A program made the position numbers and the translations under genes. A stretch of DNA of 64,000 nucleotides. It comes from Reinekea marinisedimentorum (GTDB lineage: Bacteria; Pseudomonadota; Gammaproteobacteria; Pseudomonadales; Natronospirillaceae). Below the pieces are notes generated by a model, which was not told the DNA's origin, did no database searches, and was given only the letters and a program-made list of their open reading frames with translations. The stretch spans positions 22,936 to 86,935 of the forward strand of contig NZ_SLZR01000015.1 in NCBI RefSeq assembly GCF_004341165.1, written 5' to 3'. Positions 43,883 through 53,256 of the stretch are shown here, one piece after another (within the stretch, counting starts at the first letter, position 1; the number at the start of each line of letters is the position of its first letter).

Positions 43883-45160
43883 ATGGCAGATTTAGAGATT
43901 GATTTCAGCGGCATTAAAAGCCCTAACCCGTTCTGGTTAGCCTCGGCACCGCCCACCAATACCGGCGACCAGATTATGCGCGCCTTCGACCAGGGCTGGG
44001 GCGGCGCGGTGTGGAAAACCGTGGGCAACCCGGTAAAAAACCTGCATAGCCGTTATGCTGCTTTAAAACGCGGCAAAGGCAGCATTATTGGCCTGAACAA
44101 CATCGAGCTGATTTCCGACCGCGGCCTGAGCATCAACCTGAAAGAAATGGCCGAGGTGAAGAAGAAATACCCGGAGCAGGCGCTGATCGCTTCCATTATG
44201 GCCGGCAACCGTGAAGAGTGGGTAGAACTGATCCGCCGCGTTGAAGATACCGGCGTGGATGGCCTGGAACTCAATTTCAGCTGCCCGCACGGCATGTGCG
44301 AACGCGGCCTGGGTTCGGCCATTGGCCAGGAGCCGGAAGTTGCCGCTGAAATCATGAGCTGGGTGCGCGATGCCACCACCCTGCCGGTGCTGATGAAATT
44401 CACCCCGAACGTTTCTGACATTACCGTACAGGGCCGCGTTGCCGTGGAAGGCGGTGCCGATGGTGCAGCGCTGATCAACACCATTAAATCGATCATCGGC
44501 GTTGATCTGGACGATTTCATCCCCTACCCGAAAGGCCGAAACGGCTCCACCAACGGCGGCTATTGCGGCACAGCGGTTAAACCGATTGCATTGCACATGC
44601 TGGCTTCGCTGGGCCGAACCGACTGGTTCAACCTGCCCATCTCAGGCATTGGCGGCATTAATAACTGGAAAGACTGTGCTGAATTTATCGCGCTGGGCAG
44701 CACCTCGGTACAGGTGTGTACCGCAGTGATGCACCACGGCTTCGGCATTGTGGAAGGCATGATTGATGGCCTGTCGAAATACCTCGATGCCAAAGGCATG
44801 AATAGCGTCAACGAGCTGCGCGGCAAAGCACTGAACCAGTACAAAGACTGGGGCGATCTGGATATGAACTATAAGGTGGTCGCCGATATTAACGAGAAAA
44901 AATGCACCGGCTGCGGCAAGTGCTACACCGCCTGTAATGATGGCGCTTATCAATCCATCAGCATCTCCAGCAGAAAAGCAAAAACCGGCGACCCGATTCC
45001 GGAGATCAACACCGACACCTGCAAAGGCTGCAACCTGTGCTCGCTGGTTTGCCCGCGGGACTGCATAAAAATGATTGATGTCTCGAAAACAAGTTCCGTA
45101 AAAACCTGGCAGGAAATTGTTGCAAACAATGAGTTCGAGATTGCGGATGGAATTTTGTAA
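43883..45160 (+). CDS. preA: Dihydropyrimidine dehydrogenase subunit PreA
   Basis: 425 residues. FMN barrel like dihydroorotate dehydrogenase: SPNPFWLASAPPTNTGD, Lys45 (VWKTVG), active-site loop NFSC with Asn131 and Cys134 (the reductive acid), and GGYCGTAVKPIALH. C-terminal two 4Fe-4S clusters: CTGCGKCYTAC and CKGCNLCSLVCPRDC. Reduces uracil and thymine to dihydro forms. The usual NADH/flavin partner PreT is not in the window, so electrons must arrive from a gene elsewhere or a ferredoxin. Confidence 0.93.
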   Translation: MADLEIDFSGIKSPNPFWLASAPPTNTGDQIMRAFDQGWGGAVWKTVGNPVKNLHSRYAALKRGKGSIIGLNNIELISDRGLSINLKEMAEVKKKYPEQALIASIMAGNREEWVELIRRVEDTGVDGLELNFSCPHGMCERGLGSAIGQEPEVAAEIMSWVRDATTLPVLMKFTPNVSDITVQGRVAVEGGADGAALINTIKSIIGVDLDDFIPYPKGRNGSTNGGYCGTAVKPIALHMLASLGRTDWFNLPISGIGGINNWKDCAEFIALGSTSVQVCTAVMHHGFGIVEGMIDGLSKYLDAKGMNSVNELRGKALNQYKDWGDLDMNYKVVADINEKKCTGCGKCYTACNDGAYQSISISSRKAKTGDPIPEINTDTCKGCNLCSLVCPRDCIKMIDVSKTSSVKTWQEIVANNEFEIADGIL

Positions 45161-45198
45161 CCAGAACATCGTAAGCCATATCAGACAGCGATAGACAT

Positions 45199-45289
45199 CG
45201 GTCGCACTTTTCAAAGGCATCGACAGACAGGAGGTCTGTCGCTGAGCGCCACATGGATGTGCTTGAGCGCCCTTTGAAAAGTGCGACCG
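45199..45289 (+). repeat. Long palindromic element between preA and the amidase gene
   Basis: Perfect 19-bp outer stem (45199-45217 with 45271-45289) enclosing two inner hairpins, CGACAGAC/GTCTGTCG (45221-45241) and CACATGGATGTG (about 45250-45261). Same architecture as the elements at 10926 and 35407 but different sequence. It lies inside an operon rather than at a terminator. Confidence 0.8.
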
Positions 45290-45347
45290 GTGGTTATTGC
45301 GGACCACAGGCAATGAGCTCGGATAAACAAAACGCTAAGGAGTCAAA

Positions 45348-46610
45348 ATGTATCAATGCAGCTTAGAAAGAATGACCAACAAGATCACCACCTTCAGCAA
45401 ATTTGGTGACGCCGGCAACGGCGGTATTACTCGCTACACCCTTTCTGAAGAAGACGTTCTGGCAAGAAACGAATTTATAAAACGCATGCAAGCCATCGGC
45501 GCGATTATCGAAGTAGACGATGTTGCCAACGTATATGCAACGCTGCCCGGCAGCGACCCAACCGCGAAACGCATTGTCACCGGCTCGCATTCCGATTCCG
45601 TTAAAAACGGCGGCAACTACGATGGCATACTAGGCGTTATGTCGGGTATGGAAGTTTTGGAAACCATTGCAGAGCAAAATATTCCGCATAAACACCCGAT
45701 GACCGTGATGATCTTTACCAACGAAGAAGGCTCGCTGTACCCGCCTGCGATGATGGTCTCTGGCATTCTCTGTTACGACTATCTGCCCGAAACCGTAAAA
45801 GGCAAATTTAAATACGAAGACATGCTGCAATCCAAAAGTGTTCTGGATAAAACCACCACCTTTGGTGACGCACTGGAGGCTTCCGATTTTAAAGGCGACA
45901 TTGCCAACCGCTTGTCGCCGGAAAACTACAAATGCATGTTTGAGGTTCACATTGAACAGGGGCCCATCCTGGAAGATGCCGGCAAAGACATCGGAATTGT
46001 CGATTGTGTTCTGGGCATGTTCAACTACCGACTGCGTTTTTACGGCCAGGCCGTTCACGCCGGTACCTTCCCAATGCAAAAGCGTCAGGACGCTCTGTTC
46101 GCAGCCTCGCAGGCGCTTTGTTATTTACATGAAGAAATCGACAAGCTGGGTTACAGCGACCTGGTTTACACCACCGGTGAAATTGAATGCCACCCGAACG
46201 TTCATACCTGCGTGCCGGATGAAGTCGACTTTTGCATCGACGTTCGTCACGAAAGTGCCGAAGTGCGTGAAAAGGTATTAGCCATAGTGAAATCCTGCAC
46301 GGAAAAACCATGGGCCGGTTGCCGCTGTCACGTTGAGCGTATGTGGAACCGCGATACCGTGTACTGGGATGAAACCCTGGTGAGCTATGTGAGCGAAGCT
46401 GCGAAAGAGAGCGGCGTTTCCCATCAGGTTGTTCATTCCGGTGCCGGGCACGATGCGCAGTTTGTTGCCTACATGATGCCGACGACGATGATCTTTGTGC
46501 AGTCGAAAGACGGCCTCTCTCACTGCGAGCCGGAGTATTCATCGCCAGAGCAATGCACCGCAGGCGCAACAGTCTTATTGAACGCCATGTTAAAAGCCGA
46601 TGCCGAATAA
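45348..46610 (+). CDS. Zn-dependent amidase, beta-ureidopropionase/carbamoylase type (M20)
   Basis: 420 residues of the hydantoinase/carbamoylase M20 family. Metal-site pieces: VTGSHSDSVKNGGNYDGILG, FTNEEGSLY, EVHIEQGPILED, and HSGAGHDAQFVAY. AAGGAG before the ATG. By context it hydrolyses N-carbamoyl-beta-alanine to beta-alanine, CO2 and ammonia, step three of the reductive pathway. Starts 187 bases after preA, across the palindromic element, and 24 bases before the dihydropyrimidinase gene. Confidence 0.88.
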   Translation: MYQCSLERMTNKITTFSKFGDAGNGGITRYTLSEEDVLARNEFIKRMQAIGAIIEVDDVANVYATLPGSDPTAKRIVTGSHSDSVKNGGNYDGILGVMSGMEVLETIAEQNIPHKHPMTVMIFTNEEGSLYPPAMMVSGILCYDYLPETVKGKFKYEDMLQSKSVLDKTTTFGDALEASDFKGDIANRLSPENYKCMFEVHIEQGPILEDAGKDIGIVDCVLGMFNYRLRFYGQAVHAGTFPMQKRQDALFAASQALCYLHEEIDKLGYSDLVYTTGEIECHPNVHTCVPDEVDFCIDVRHESAEVREKVLAIVKSCTEKPWAGCRCHVERMWNRDTVYWDETLVSYVSEAAKESGVSHQVVHSGAGHDAQFVAYMMPTTMIFVQSKDGLSHCEPEYSSPEQCTAGATVLLNAMLKADAE

Positions 46611-46633
46611 AATAAAAAACGAAGGAGCAAGAA

Positions 46634-48004
46634 ATGGATTTAATCATTAAGAACGGTACGGTTGTTACCGCCAGTGAAACGTTTAAATCGGACGTTGGTA
46701 TCAAGGATGGCAAGATTATCGCCATGGGCAGCGACCTCAATGTTGATGGCGCTGAAGTGGTTGACGCAAACGGCAAACTGGTGATTCCCGGCGCGATTGA
46801 TGTACACACCCATCTGGCCATGCCTTTTGGTGGCACCGTATCTGCCGACAGCTACTTAGCGGGCACGCGCGCGGCGGCCTGTGGCGGCGTAACCACCGTC
46901 TTCGACTACCCCATGCAACGCAAGGGTATGACCATCAAGGAAGTGATCGATTCTAAAAAGGCGATCTGCGAGCAGGATGCCTGCGTAGACTACGCCTATC
47001 ACTGCATCATCACCGACCTGAACGACGGTGACATTCTGAATGAGATGGAATCGGCCGTTGAAGAGGGCATTACCAGTTTCAAATGCTTCTTCGTGTATAA
47101 AAAAGAAGGCATGATGGTCGATGACGGCACCTTTGTGCAGCTGATGCTGAAGGCAAAAGAAGTGGGCGCAATGATTAACCTGCATGCCGAAAACCCGGAT
47201 CTGATTGACTACAACATTGAACGCTTTTTGGCCGAGGGTAAAACCTCGCCCTGGTATCACTATTTAAGCCGGCCAGAACACGTTGAAGCCGAGGCCGATA
47301 AACGCGCCGTCCATTGGGCCAAGCATTACCAGGCCCCACTTTACCTGGTACACATGGCCGATAAAGAAGGCCTGGAAGCGCTGCTGGAAGCCAAACAAGA
47401 CAACCCCAATCTATTTGTAGAAACCTGCCCGCAGTATCTGGAATTCACCTGCGATGTTTACAAGCGCGAAGACGGCCGCAACTTTGTTTGCTCGCCACCC
47501 ATGAAAGGTCAGGAAAGCCAGGACGCGTTGTGGAAAGCCATTAAGAATGGCGGCATTGACGTTGTTGCCACCGACCACTGCCCGTTCCAGTCGTACGAAA
47601 AAGACTGGGGCAAAGATGACTTCACTAAAATCCCCAATGGCTGCGCCGGTGTGGAAAACCTATACCCTTATATGCTTTCGGCGGCGAACCAAGGCAAAAT
47701 CTCCTTTAACCGCGCCATTGAACTTTGCTCGAGAAACCCGGCAAAAATTTTCGGCTGTACCGAGAAAGGCACCATCGCTGTAGGCAAAGATGCCGACATC
47801 GTTATTTACGACCCGGAAGTCGACTTCACGATCTCTGTGGATAACATGCATTCAGATTACGACCACACCATTTGGGAAGGCATTCAGGTGAAAGGCTACC
47901 CGGTGCAAACCTATTCCCGTGGCCGGCTGGTTTATGATCATGGTGATTTTGTGGGAGAACCGGGTTGGGGGAACTTTGTGAAGCGCGAGAAGCGGCCGCA
48001 GTAA
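46634..48004 (+). CDS. Dihydropyrimidinase (D-hydantoinase family)
   Basis: 456 residues. Binuclear zinc site of cyclic amidohydrolases: His58 and His60 (DVHTH), carbamylatable Lys150 (SFKCFF), His184 (NLHAEN), His240 (LVHMAD), Asp314 (ATDHCPF). Opens dihydrouracil and dihydrothymine to N-carbamoyl-beta-amino acids. AAGGAGC before the ATG. Last gene of the preA operon, followed by a 12-bp terminator. Confidence 0.93.
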   Translation: MDLIIKNGTVVTASETFKSDVGIKDGKIIAMGSDLNVDGAEVVDANGKLVIPGAIDVHTHLAMPFGGTVSADSYLAGTRAAACGGVTTVFDYPMQRKGMTIKEVIDSKKAICEQDACVDYAYHCIITDLNDGDILNEMESAVEEGITSFKCFFVYKKEGMMVDDGTFVQLMLKAKEVGAMINLHAENPDLIDYNIERFLAEGKTSPWYHYLSRPEHVEAEADKRAVHWAKHYQAPLYLVHMADKEGLEALLEAKQDNPNLFVETCPQYLEFTCDVYKREDGRNFVCSPPMKGQESQDALWKAIKNGGIDVVATDHCPFQSYEKDWGKDDFTKIPNGCAGVENLYPYMLSAANQGKISFNRAIELCSRNPAKIFGCTEKGTIAVGKDADIVIYDPEVDFTISVDNMHSDYDHTIWEGIQVKGYPVQTYSRGRLVYDHGDFVGEPGWGNFVKREKRPQ

Positions 48005-48028
48005 GGTTGTGCCGGTTCTGAAATCTAA

Positions 48029-48060
48029 AAAAGGCCAGCGGCTTAAAGCGCTGGCCTTTT
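48029..48060 (+). terminator. Terminator after the dihydropyrimidinase gene
   Basis: AAAAGGCCAGCG and CGCTGGCCTTTT, a perfect 12-bp stem with an 8-base loop. Usable in both directions, serving the convergent MFS gene too. Confidence 0.9.
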
Positions 48061-48107
48061 GCTTTCAAACAACTAAATAAAAAGTGACAGGCTGGATTGA
48101 GGATTTA

Positions 48108-49283
48108 CTAGCAGGTAGCAGGCTTAGCACGCTGATCGAGTGCACCAGATAAACGAGTCAGCACCAGCGCCAGCAACACAATAAGAGCGCCGATCCAGGC
48201 GGTATCCATAATGTTCATCTCTTCAATAATTACACCGCCCAAAATAGAGCCCAGTGCGATACCCACATTAAAGGCTGCGATGTTCAAACCCGAGGCGACA
48301 TCAACGGCCTGAGGCGTATATTTTTCTGCCAGCTGAACAACATAAACCTGAAGCCCGGGTACATTACCGAAGGCAAAGGCGCCCCAGATCAGAATGGTCA
48401 GCACCGAAGTAACCGAGTTTGCCGCGGTAAAGGTAAAAGCAAGCAGGATTAACGCAAGTGCAGAAAAAATAATGTACAGGGCTTTTACCGGGCCAAGGCG
48501 ATCCGCTAAGCGACCTCCCCAGATGTTACCAATGGCAACAGACACACCGTAAACCAGCATAATTAAACCCACCGCACCAGGCTGAATGCCAGAAACATCC
48601 TCAAGAATAGGCGCTAAAAAGGTAAAGGCCGTAAAGGTACCGCCGTAACCGACTGCTGTCATGGCGTACACCAGCAGCAAGCGCGGTTGCGTTAAAACCT
48701 GCAGCTGTTGAGCAAGCGTTGCCGGCGCAGATTGCTTAAGGTTTTTTGGCACCAACAAAGCACTGCCGATCAGCGCAATCAACCCGAGCACAGCAACCAC
48801 CATAAAGGTTGCCCGCCAGCCGAAATGCTGACCAATCCAGGTTCCTAATGGCACACCTGTAACCAGTGCTACCGTCAGCCCAGTAAACATAATCGCAATG
48901 GCACTGGCTTCTTTGTTCTTGCTTACCAGGCTTGTTGCGATGGTAGAACCAATCGAGAAAAACACCCCGTGCGCCAGCCCAGTGAGAATACGGGCAACAA
49001 TCAGCGATTGATAACCCGGTGCCATCCAGGCCAACAGATTACCGATTACAAACAGAGTCATAACAACCAGCAAAACCGTTTTGCGTGGCCAACGTCCGGT
49101 TAAGGCCGTCAGTACAGGCGCGCCAATAGCAACGCCCAGGGCATACAAGCTGACCAGCAGGCCAGCCGAAGGTAGTGTTACGTTTAAATCCATAGCAATG
49201 GTTGGCACCAGCCCGACAATTACGAACTCGGTAGTACCAATGGCAAATGCACTGAGCGTCAGCGCCAGTAAAGCAATAGGCAT
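48108..49283 (-). CDS. MFS transporter (AraJ/sugar-efflux type)
   Basis: About 391 residues from the ATG at 49283 (TGGAG seven bases upstream), which begins with the family start MPIALLALTLSAFAIGTTEFVIVGLVP; twelve hydrophobic segments. The GTTEFV motif and ASAIAIMFTGLTVALVTGVPLGTWIGQHFGWR are typical of AraJ/YdhP-type drug or sugar exporters. Divergent from a LysR gene, its likely controller. Confidence 0.88.
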   Translation of the reverse strand: MPIALLALTLSAFAIGTTEFVIVGLVPTIAMDLNVTLPSAGLLVSLYALGVAIGAPVLTALTGRWPRKTVLLVVMTLFVIGNLLAWMAPGYQSLIVARILTGLAHGVFFSIGSTIATSLVSKNKEASAIAIMFTGLTVALVTGVPLGTWIGQHFGWRATFMVVAVLGLIALIGSALLVPKNLKQSAPATLAQQLQVLTQPRLLLVYAMTAVGYGGTFTAFTFLAPILEDVSGIQPGAVGLIMLVYGVSVAIGNIWGGRLADRLGPVKALYIIFSALALILLAFTFTAANSVTSVLTILIWGAFAFGNVPGLQVYVVQLAEKYTPQAVDVASGLNIAAFNVGIALGSILGGVIIEEMNIMDTAWIGALIVLLALVLTRLSGALDQRAKPATC

Positions 49284-49408
49284 AACAGATCTCCAAATAA
49301 CCAGCATGACCATTCATGCGAGAAGTTGGCGCGCAGTATGCCGATTGCTATTTTCTCGAAAAACAGCACAATCAACAAATCTTCTTTACATAATCGACAA
49401 AGATCGCC

Positions 49409-50314
49409 ATGACGATAACCTCCCGGACGGAAGACTTGGAAATTCTGCTGGCAGTGATAGACAGCGGCAGCTTATCTGCCGCGGCACGCAACCTGGATAT
49501 ACAGGTGGCTAGGGTATCGCGCGCAATCAGTCGGCTGGAAAGCGAACTGAACTGCTCACTACTCAACCGCACCACGCGTAAACTTGAGGTCACGGAGGAA
49601 GGCAGAGTATTTAGCGCAAAGGTTCGTGAAAGCCTGCAGGTACTAAGCGAGGCCGAAGAGCAGCTGAAGGTATTGCAGGGCCAACCGAGTGGCCGACTGA
49701 GAGTGGATGCTGCAACGCCCTTTATGCTGCACCAGCTGGTTCCGCTGTTGCAGGCGTTTAATAGCGCCTACCCGCAAATAGAGCTGGAGCTGGTCAGCAA
49801 CGAAAACTTTATTGATTTAATCGAAAAGCGAACCGACCTGGCAATTCGCATTGGCCCGCTGAGTGATTCAAACCTGCACGCCCGCCACCTAGGCAACAGC
49901 CCATTGATGGTTGTCGCAAGCCCCGGCTACCTGCAACAAAGCAAAGCACCAAACAATTCCACAGAACTTCGACAACATCGCATCATCGGCTTTTCACAAT
50001 CGCCACAGCTGAACCGCTGGCCGGTAAACTGCCCCTATGCGAAAAACAACAGCATCAATGTAACGCCATCAATCAGCAGCAGTAATGGCGAGGTGGTACG
50101 CCAGCTCTGTTTGCAAGGGCAGGGTTTGGCACTGCTTTCACGCTTTATGATTCAGCAAGACCTCGAAAACGGACAGCTAATAGACGCCATGCCCGGCTTC
50201 ATCACCAGTGGCAATCAGCGAGAGCAGATCAACGCCGTGTACTACCGTAATACTGCGCTCTCACCCAGAATACAGGCATTTCTGGATTTCGTTACCCCGC
50301 GGCTGGTGCTTTAA
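49409..50314 (+). CDS. LysR family transcriptional regulator
   Basis: 301 residues. HTH in DLEILLAVIDSGSLSAAARNLDIQVARVSRAISRLESELNCSLLNRTTRKLEVTEEG, then a LysR effector domain. The 125 bases to the divergent MFS gene hold the shared promoters; no confident box picked out. Confidence 0.9.
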   Translation: MTITSRTEDLEILLAVIDSGSLSAAARNLDIQVARVSRAISRLESELNCSLLNRTTRKLEVTEEGRVFSAKVRESLQVLSEAEEQLKVLQGQPSGRLRVDAATPFMLHQLVPLLQAFNSAYPQIELELVSNENFIDLIEKRTDLAIRIGPLSDSNLHARHLGNSPLMVVASPGYLQQSKAPNNSTELRQHRIIGFSQSPQLNRWPVNCPYAKNNSINVTPSISSSNGEVVRQLCLQGQGLALLSRFMIQQDLENGQLIDAMPGFITSGNQREQINAVYYRNTALSPRIQAFLDFVTPRLVL

Positions 50315-50608
50315 CTGCAGCGCGCGGCACATGGGTTTAGGCCTATCTCGCTAATTTAGAGTACACCTTAACAATGGCACCTGTTGATTTGCATGCAGGA
50401 TTGACCCACTTCGGATCGAATTGCGTTGATTATTTGACCCACCTATTACTCTTTAATCCACTGAAATCAATAGTGATATTCTAGTTTTTCAGGCTCAACT
50501 TTAGTTACAACAGGTTGATTAAATTCCTGTGCAAATCAACAAGTACACATCACATACCTATGTATAACGACGTGTACTTTTTATTTCAATTCGCTTCAGC
50601 AGGCTACT
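50315..50608. other. Gene-free interval carrying the left island repeat
   Basis: 294 bases. AAGTACAC (50541-50548) and GTGTACTT (50572-50579) form a perfect 8-bp hairpin followed by T's, a terminator for the LysR gene or the right-hand operon. The stretch 50541-50600 is the left direct repeat of the island. Confidence 0.55.
50541..50600 (+). repeat. About 60-bp imperfect direct repeat, left border of ABC-deaminase island
   Basis: Aligns with 55946-56008 in the same orientation, with short gaps: CACATAC, AACG, GTG and TTTTATTTCAATT--CTTCAGC are shared. Reverse-translated, it corresponds to the 3' end of the epimerase gene (CTGAAG..AATTGAAATAAAA). Confidence 0.65.
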
Positions 50609-51637
50609 TTAGCTCGCCAGTACGCAAATACCATCTTTAGGAAAGTTCAGCTTGATTATGTCGCCGGTATTGAGAGCGATCGCCTTACTCGTGCTGACGA
50701 CAATTTCACCTAAATCCGTATCGACCTCGTATTGATAGTCTTCGCCCAGGTAGGTTCTAACTTTTATAGTTCCCTCAATAAAAGAATCACTACTCTGGCC
50801 TACGGCTATGTTTTGGGGTCTGATCGCAATCTTCTTCGCATTCTCTACATCTTCAGCCTCAATATTTTTACCATTGCTGAGTCTGTATACCCCAGGGCTT
50901 ATTCGGGTCACATCAAGAAGATTCTTAAAGCCGACAAAATCCGCTACAAAGATGGATTTAGGGTTACTGTAGATATTTTCCGGCGTATCGTACTGTTCTA
51001 TCTTGCCATCATTCATAATGGCCACCTTATCTGAGATAGAAAAGCACTCCTCCTGGTCATGGGTAATCAGGATGGTTGTTATATTAAACTTCTGCTGCAT
51101 CCTTTTAATCTGAGATCTCATCTCAATACGTAACTTGGCATCCAGGTTAGAAAGGGGTTCATCCAGCAGCAGTAGCTTAGGAGAAATGACCAGCGCCCTG
51201 GCAAGAGCCACCCTTTGTCTTTGCCCACCGCTTAGGTTTTCAGGCTTTCTGTCTTTCAGCGCGATGAGCTCAACCGTCTCAAGGATATCCAATACCTTCT
51301 TTTCAATTTCATCCTTGGGTATTTTTCTTAATTTCAGTCCATAAGATACATTTTCGAAAACTGTCATATTTGGAAACAGCGCGTAGGATTGAAAGACGAT
51401 GCCGAAGTTTCGTTTGTTAACAGGTACCTTGGAGTAATCCTCATCACCAATAAGAATTTCGCCCCCGGTTGACTGTAAAAATCCGGCGACAGCCTTCAGA
51501 GTGGTTGTTTTTCCACAACCCGAAGGGCCTAGAATGGAAACCAGCTTTCCATCTTCAATTTCTAGATTATAGTCTTCCAGGATATTGACTTTGCCGTCAT
51601 AAGATACCTTTAAATCATTGAGTACCAGTCTTGCCAT
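50609..51637 (-). CDS. ABC transporter ATP-binding protein, PotA-like
   Basis: 342 residues. Walker A GPSGCGKTTTLK, signature NLSGGQRQRVALARAL, Walker B LLLLDEPLSNLD, switch His in ITHDQEE; C-terminal TOBE-like domain (IAIRPQNIAVG). Energises the permeases beside it. Last gene of the five-gene operon, 8 bases after the permease gene. Confidence 0.92.
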   Translation of the reverse strand: MARLVLNDLKVSYDGKVNILEDYNLEIEDGKLVSILGPSGCGKTTTLKAVAGFLQSTGGEILIGDEDYSKVPVNKRNFGIVFQSYALFPNMTVFENVSYGLKLRKIPKDEIEKKVLDILETVELIALKDRKPENLSGGQRQRVALARALVISPKLLLLDEPLSNLDAKLRIEMRSQIKRMQQKFNITTILITHDQEECFSISDKVAIMNDGKIEQYDTPENIYSNPKSIFVADFVGFKNLLDVTRISPGVYRLSNGKNIEAEDVENAKKIAIRPQNIAVGQSSDSFIEGTIKVRTYLGEDYQYEVDTDLGEIVVSTSKAIALNTGDIIKLNFPKDGICVLAS

Positions 51638-51644
51638 TGTTCTT

Positions 51645-52439
51645 TTACCTTCCGTAATTATTCAGACCCAAAGTCTTTTCAATGAGATATGTTATGCCGA
51701 TGGTCATAAACAGTAATACAACTGACACCGCAGCTACTGATGGGTCACCATACTTTTCAACATCTTGCATCATGATGATAGGAAGCGGAGTGGACCCTCT
51801 TCCGTAGAGAAAGATTGAAATGGGAATATCGTTAAATGATGTAATAAATGAAAGGACCGATGCCGATATTATGGCCGGAGTGATACTCGGCAGTAATATA
51901 TGCAGAATGAAATCTTTCTTGGTTGCGCCCAGGCTTTCTGCTGCATCTTCTATAGTGAAGTCGAACTTCTCAAAAGCGCCGCCAATCACCCTGATGGTGT
52001 AGGGAAATAAGACGATAATATGAGCCAACATCAACACCAGTAATTTCGGTAACCGAGTATCAAACTCTTTCGCAATAAAAACCCAGCCCAAAAAAAGTGA
52101 ATAACTCAGCACAATACCCGGTATGAGTACAGGAGAGAAAAAGACATTTTTTATTGCCCGAGTAAATTTACTTTTGTATTTTGCCAAACCGTAAGCAACC
52201 GGAACACCAAAGCACAAAGAGATGATTGTTGCCACAACCCCTACCTGGAAGCTGATAGCAAAACCCGATATGTAACTGCTGCTAAAAGCGCTCTTGTACC
52301 ACTTTAAAGAAAACCCATCGATGGGGTAGGTCAATATATCCTTGCTGTTAAAAGATGCCACAACCGTTATAAACAAAGGAAATAGAAGATAGAAAAACAC
52401 AAGGCAGACGAAAATAGTGAGCACTTTACTTTTCTTCAT
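51645..52439 (-). CDS. ABC transporter permease, PotC-like
   Basis: 264 residues, six membrane helices with the EAA-like cytoplasmic loop EDAAESLGATKKDFILHILLPSITPAIISA. Overlaps the PotB-like permease gene by 14 bases. Inner-membrane channel subunit of the importer. Confidence 0.9.
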   Translation of the reverse strand: MKKSKVLTIFVCLVFFYLLFPLFITVVASFNSKDILTYPIDGFSLKWYKSAFSSSYISGFAISFQVGVVATIISLCFGVPVAYGLAKYKSKFTRAIKNVFFSPVLIPGIVLSYSLFLGWVFIAKEFDTRLPKLLVLMLAHIIVLFPYTIRVIGGAFEKFDFTIEDAAESLGATKKDFILHILLPSITPAIISASVLSFITSFNDIPISIFLYGRGSTPLPIIMMQDVEKYGDPSVAAVSVVLLFMTIGITYLIEKTLGLNNYGR

Positions 52440-53256
52440 TTCTACCTCCGACCAGGCTTGCAGATTTATTAATCAGAGTGATGACCACCACGGTTAACGC
52501 AAACAGGAAAATTGAGATAGACGAGACCAGCTCCCAACGCCCGAGCGTTGTTCCATACTGTTGCACCAGAGTAGCCAGCACGACAGTTCTTGTTCCTCCC
52601 AGAATATTAGGGGTGGTATAGGCGGTGAGTGTTGCCGTGAAAACCAGAACAACCCCCACAATAATGCCAGCCATTGAGTTTGGAATGATCACATTAAAAA
52701 AAGTTTGAAGTCTCGATGCGCCAAGGCTTATTGAGGCATCCTCTATCTCTTGCGAGATGTTATCCATAACCCCGATAAGGGAGACGATCATAAGGGGAAG
52801 GAATATATAGGTTGAGCCAATAATAACGGCAAGCTTGGAGTACATAAGGCTAATAGGTTCATCTATTAACCCCAGATCACTCATTAACCTGCTTAGAATT
52901 CCGTCGTATCCGAGAATAATCATCCATGAAATACTTCGTACAACCGCATTGGTCAGAAGCGGAAAGAGGGTTAAAAGCAGGAGTACATTTTTCAAACGGC
53001 CCTGCGTTCTTGAAATAAAGTAGGCCGTCGGTAAACCGATTAACAGAGTGGCGAATACGACAAAAAAGGATATAGAAAAGGTGTTTTTCAAGGCTTTTTT
53101 GAACGTTGAGTCTCCGAACAGCTCCAGGTAATTTGCAAAGCTTATTGTACCGTCAACAGAGAGCGATTTTTGGGCGAGCATAAGTAACGGGATAAAAACC
53201 AATACGACTATCAGGCACAAGCTGGGTAAAAAAATAACTAACTTCTCTTTATTCAC
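52426..53256 (-). CDS. ABC transporter permease, PotB-like
   Basis: 276 residues, six helices, EAA loop IEDASISLGASRLQTFFNVIIPNSMAGI. GTG start overlapping the deaminase stop (GTGA), so translation is coupled. Confidence 0.9.
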   Translation of the reverse strand: MNKEKLVIFLPSLCLIVVLVFIPLLMLAQKSLSVDGTISFANYLELFGDSTFKKALKNTFSISFFVVFATLLIGLPTAYFISRTQGRLKNVLLLLTLFPLLTNAVVRSISWMIILGYDGILSRLMSDLGLIDEPISLMYSKLAVIIGSTYIFLPLMIVSLIGVMDNISQEIEDASISLGASRLQTFFNVIIPNSMAGIIVGVVLVFTATLTAYTTPNILGGTRTVVLATLVQQYGTTLGRWELVSSISIFLFALTVVVITLINKSASLVGGRNEEK

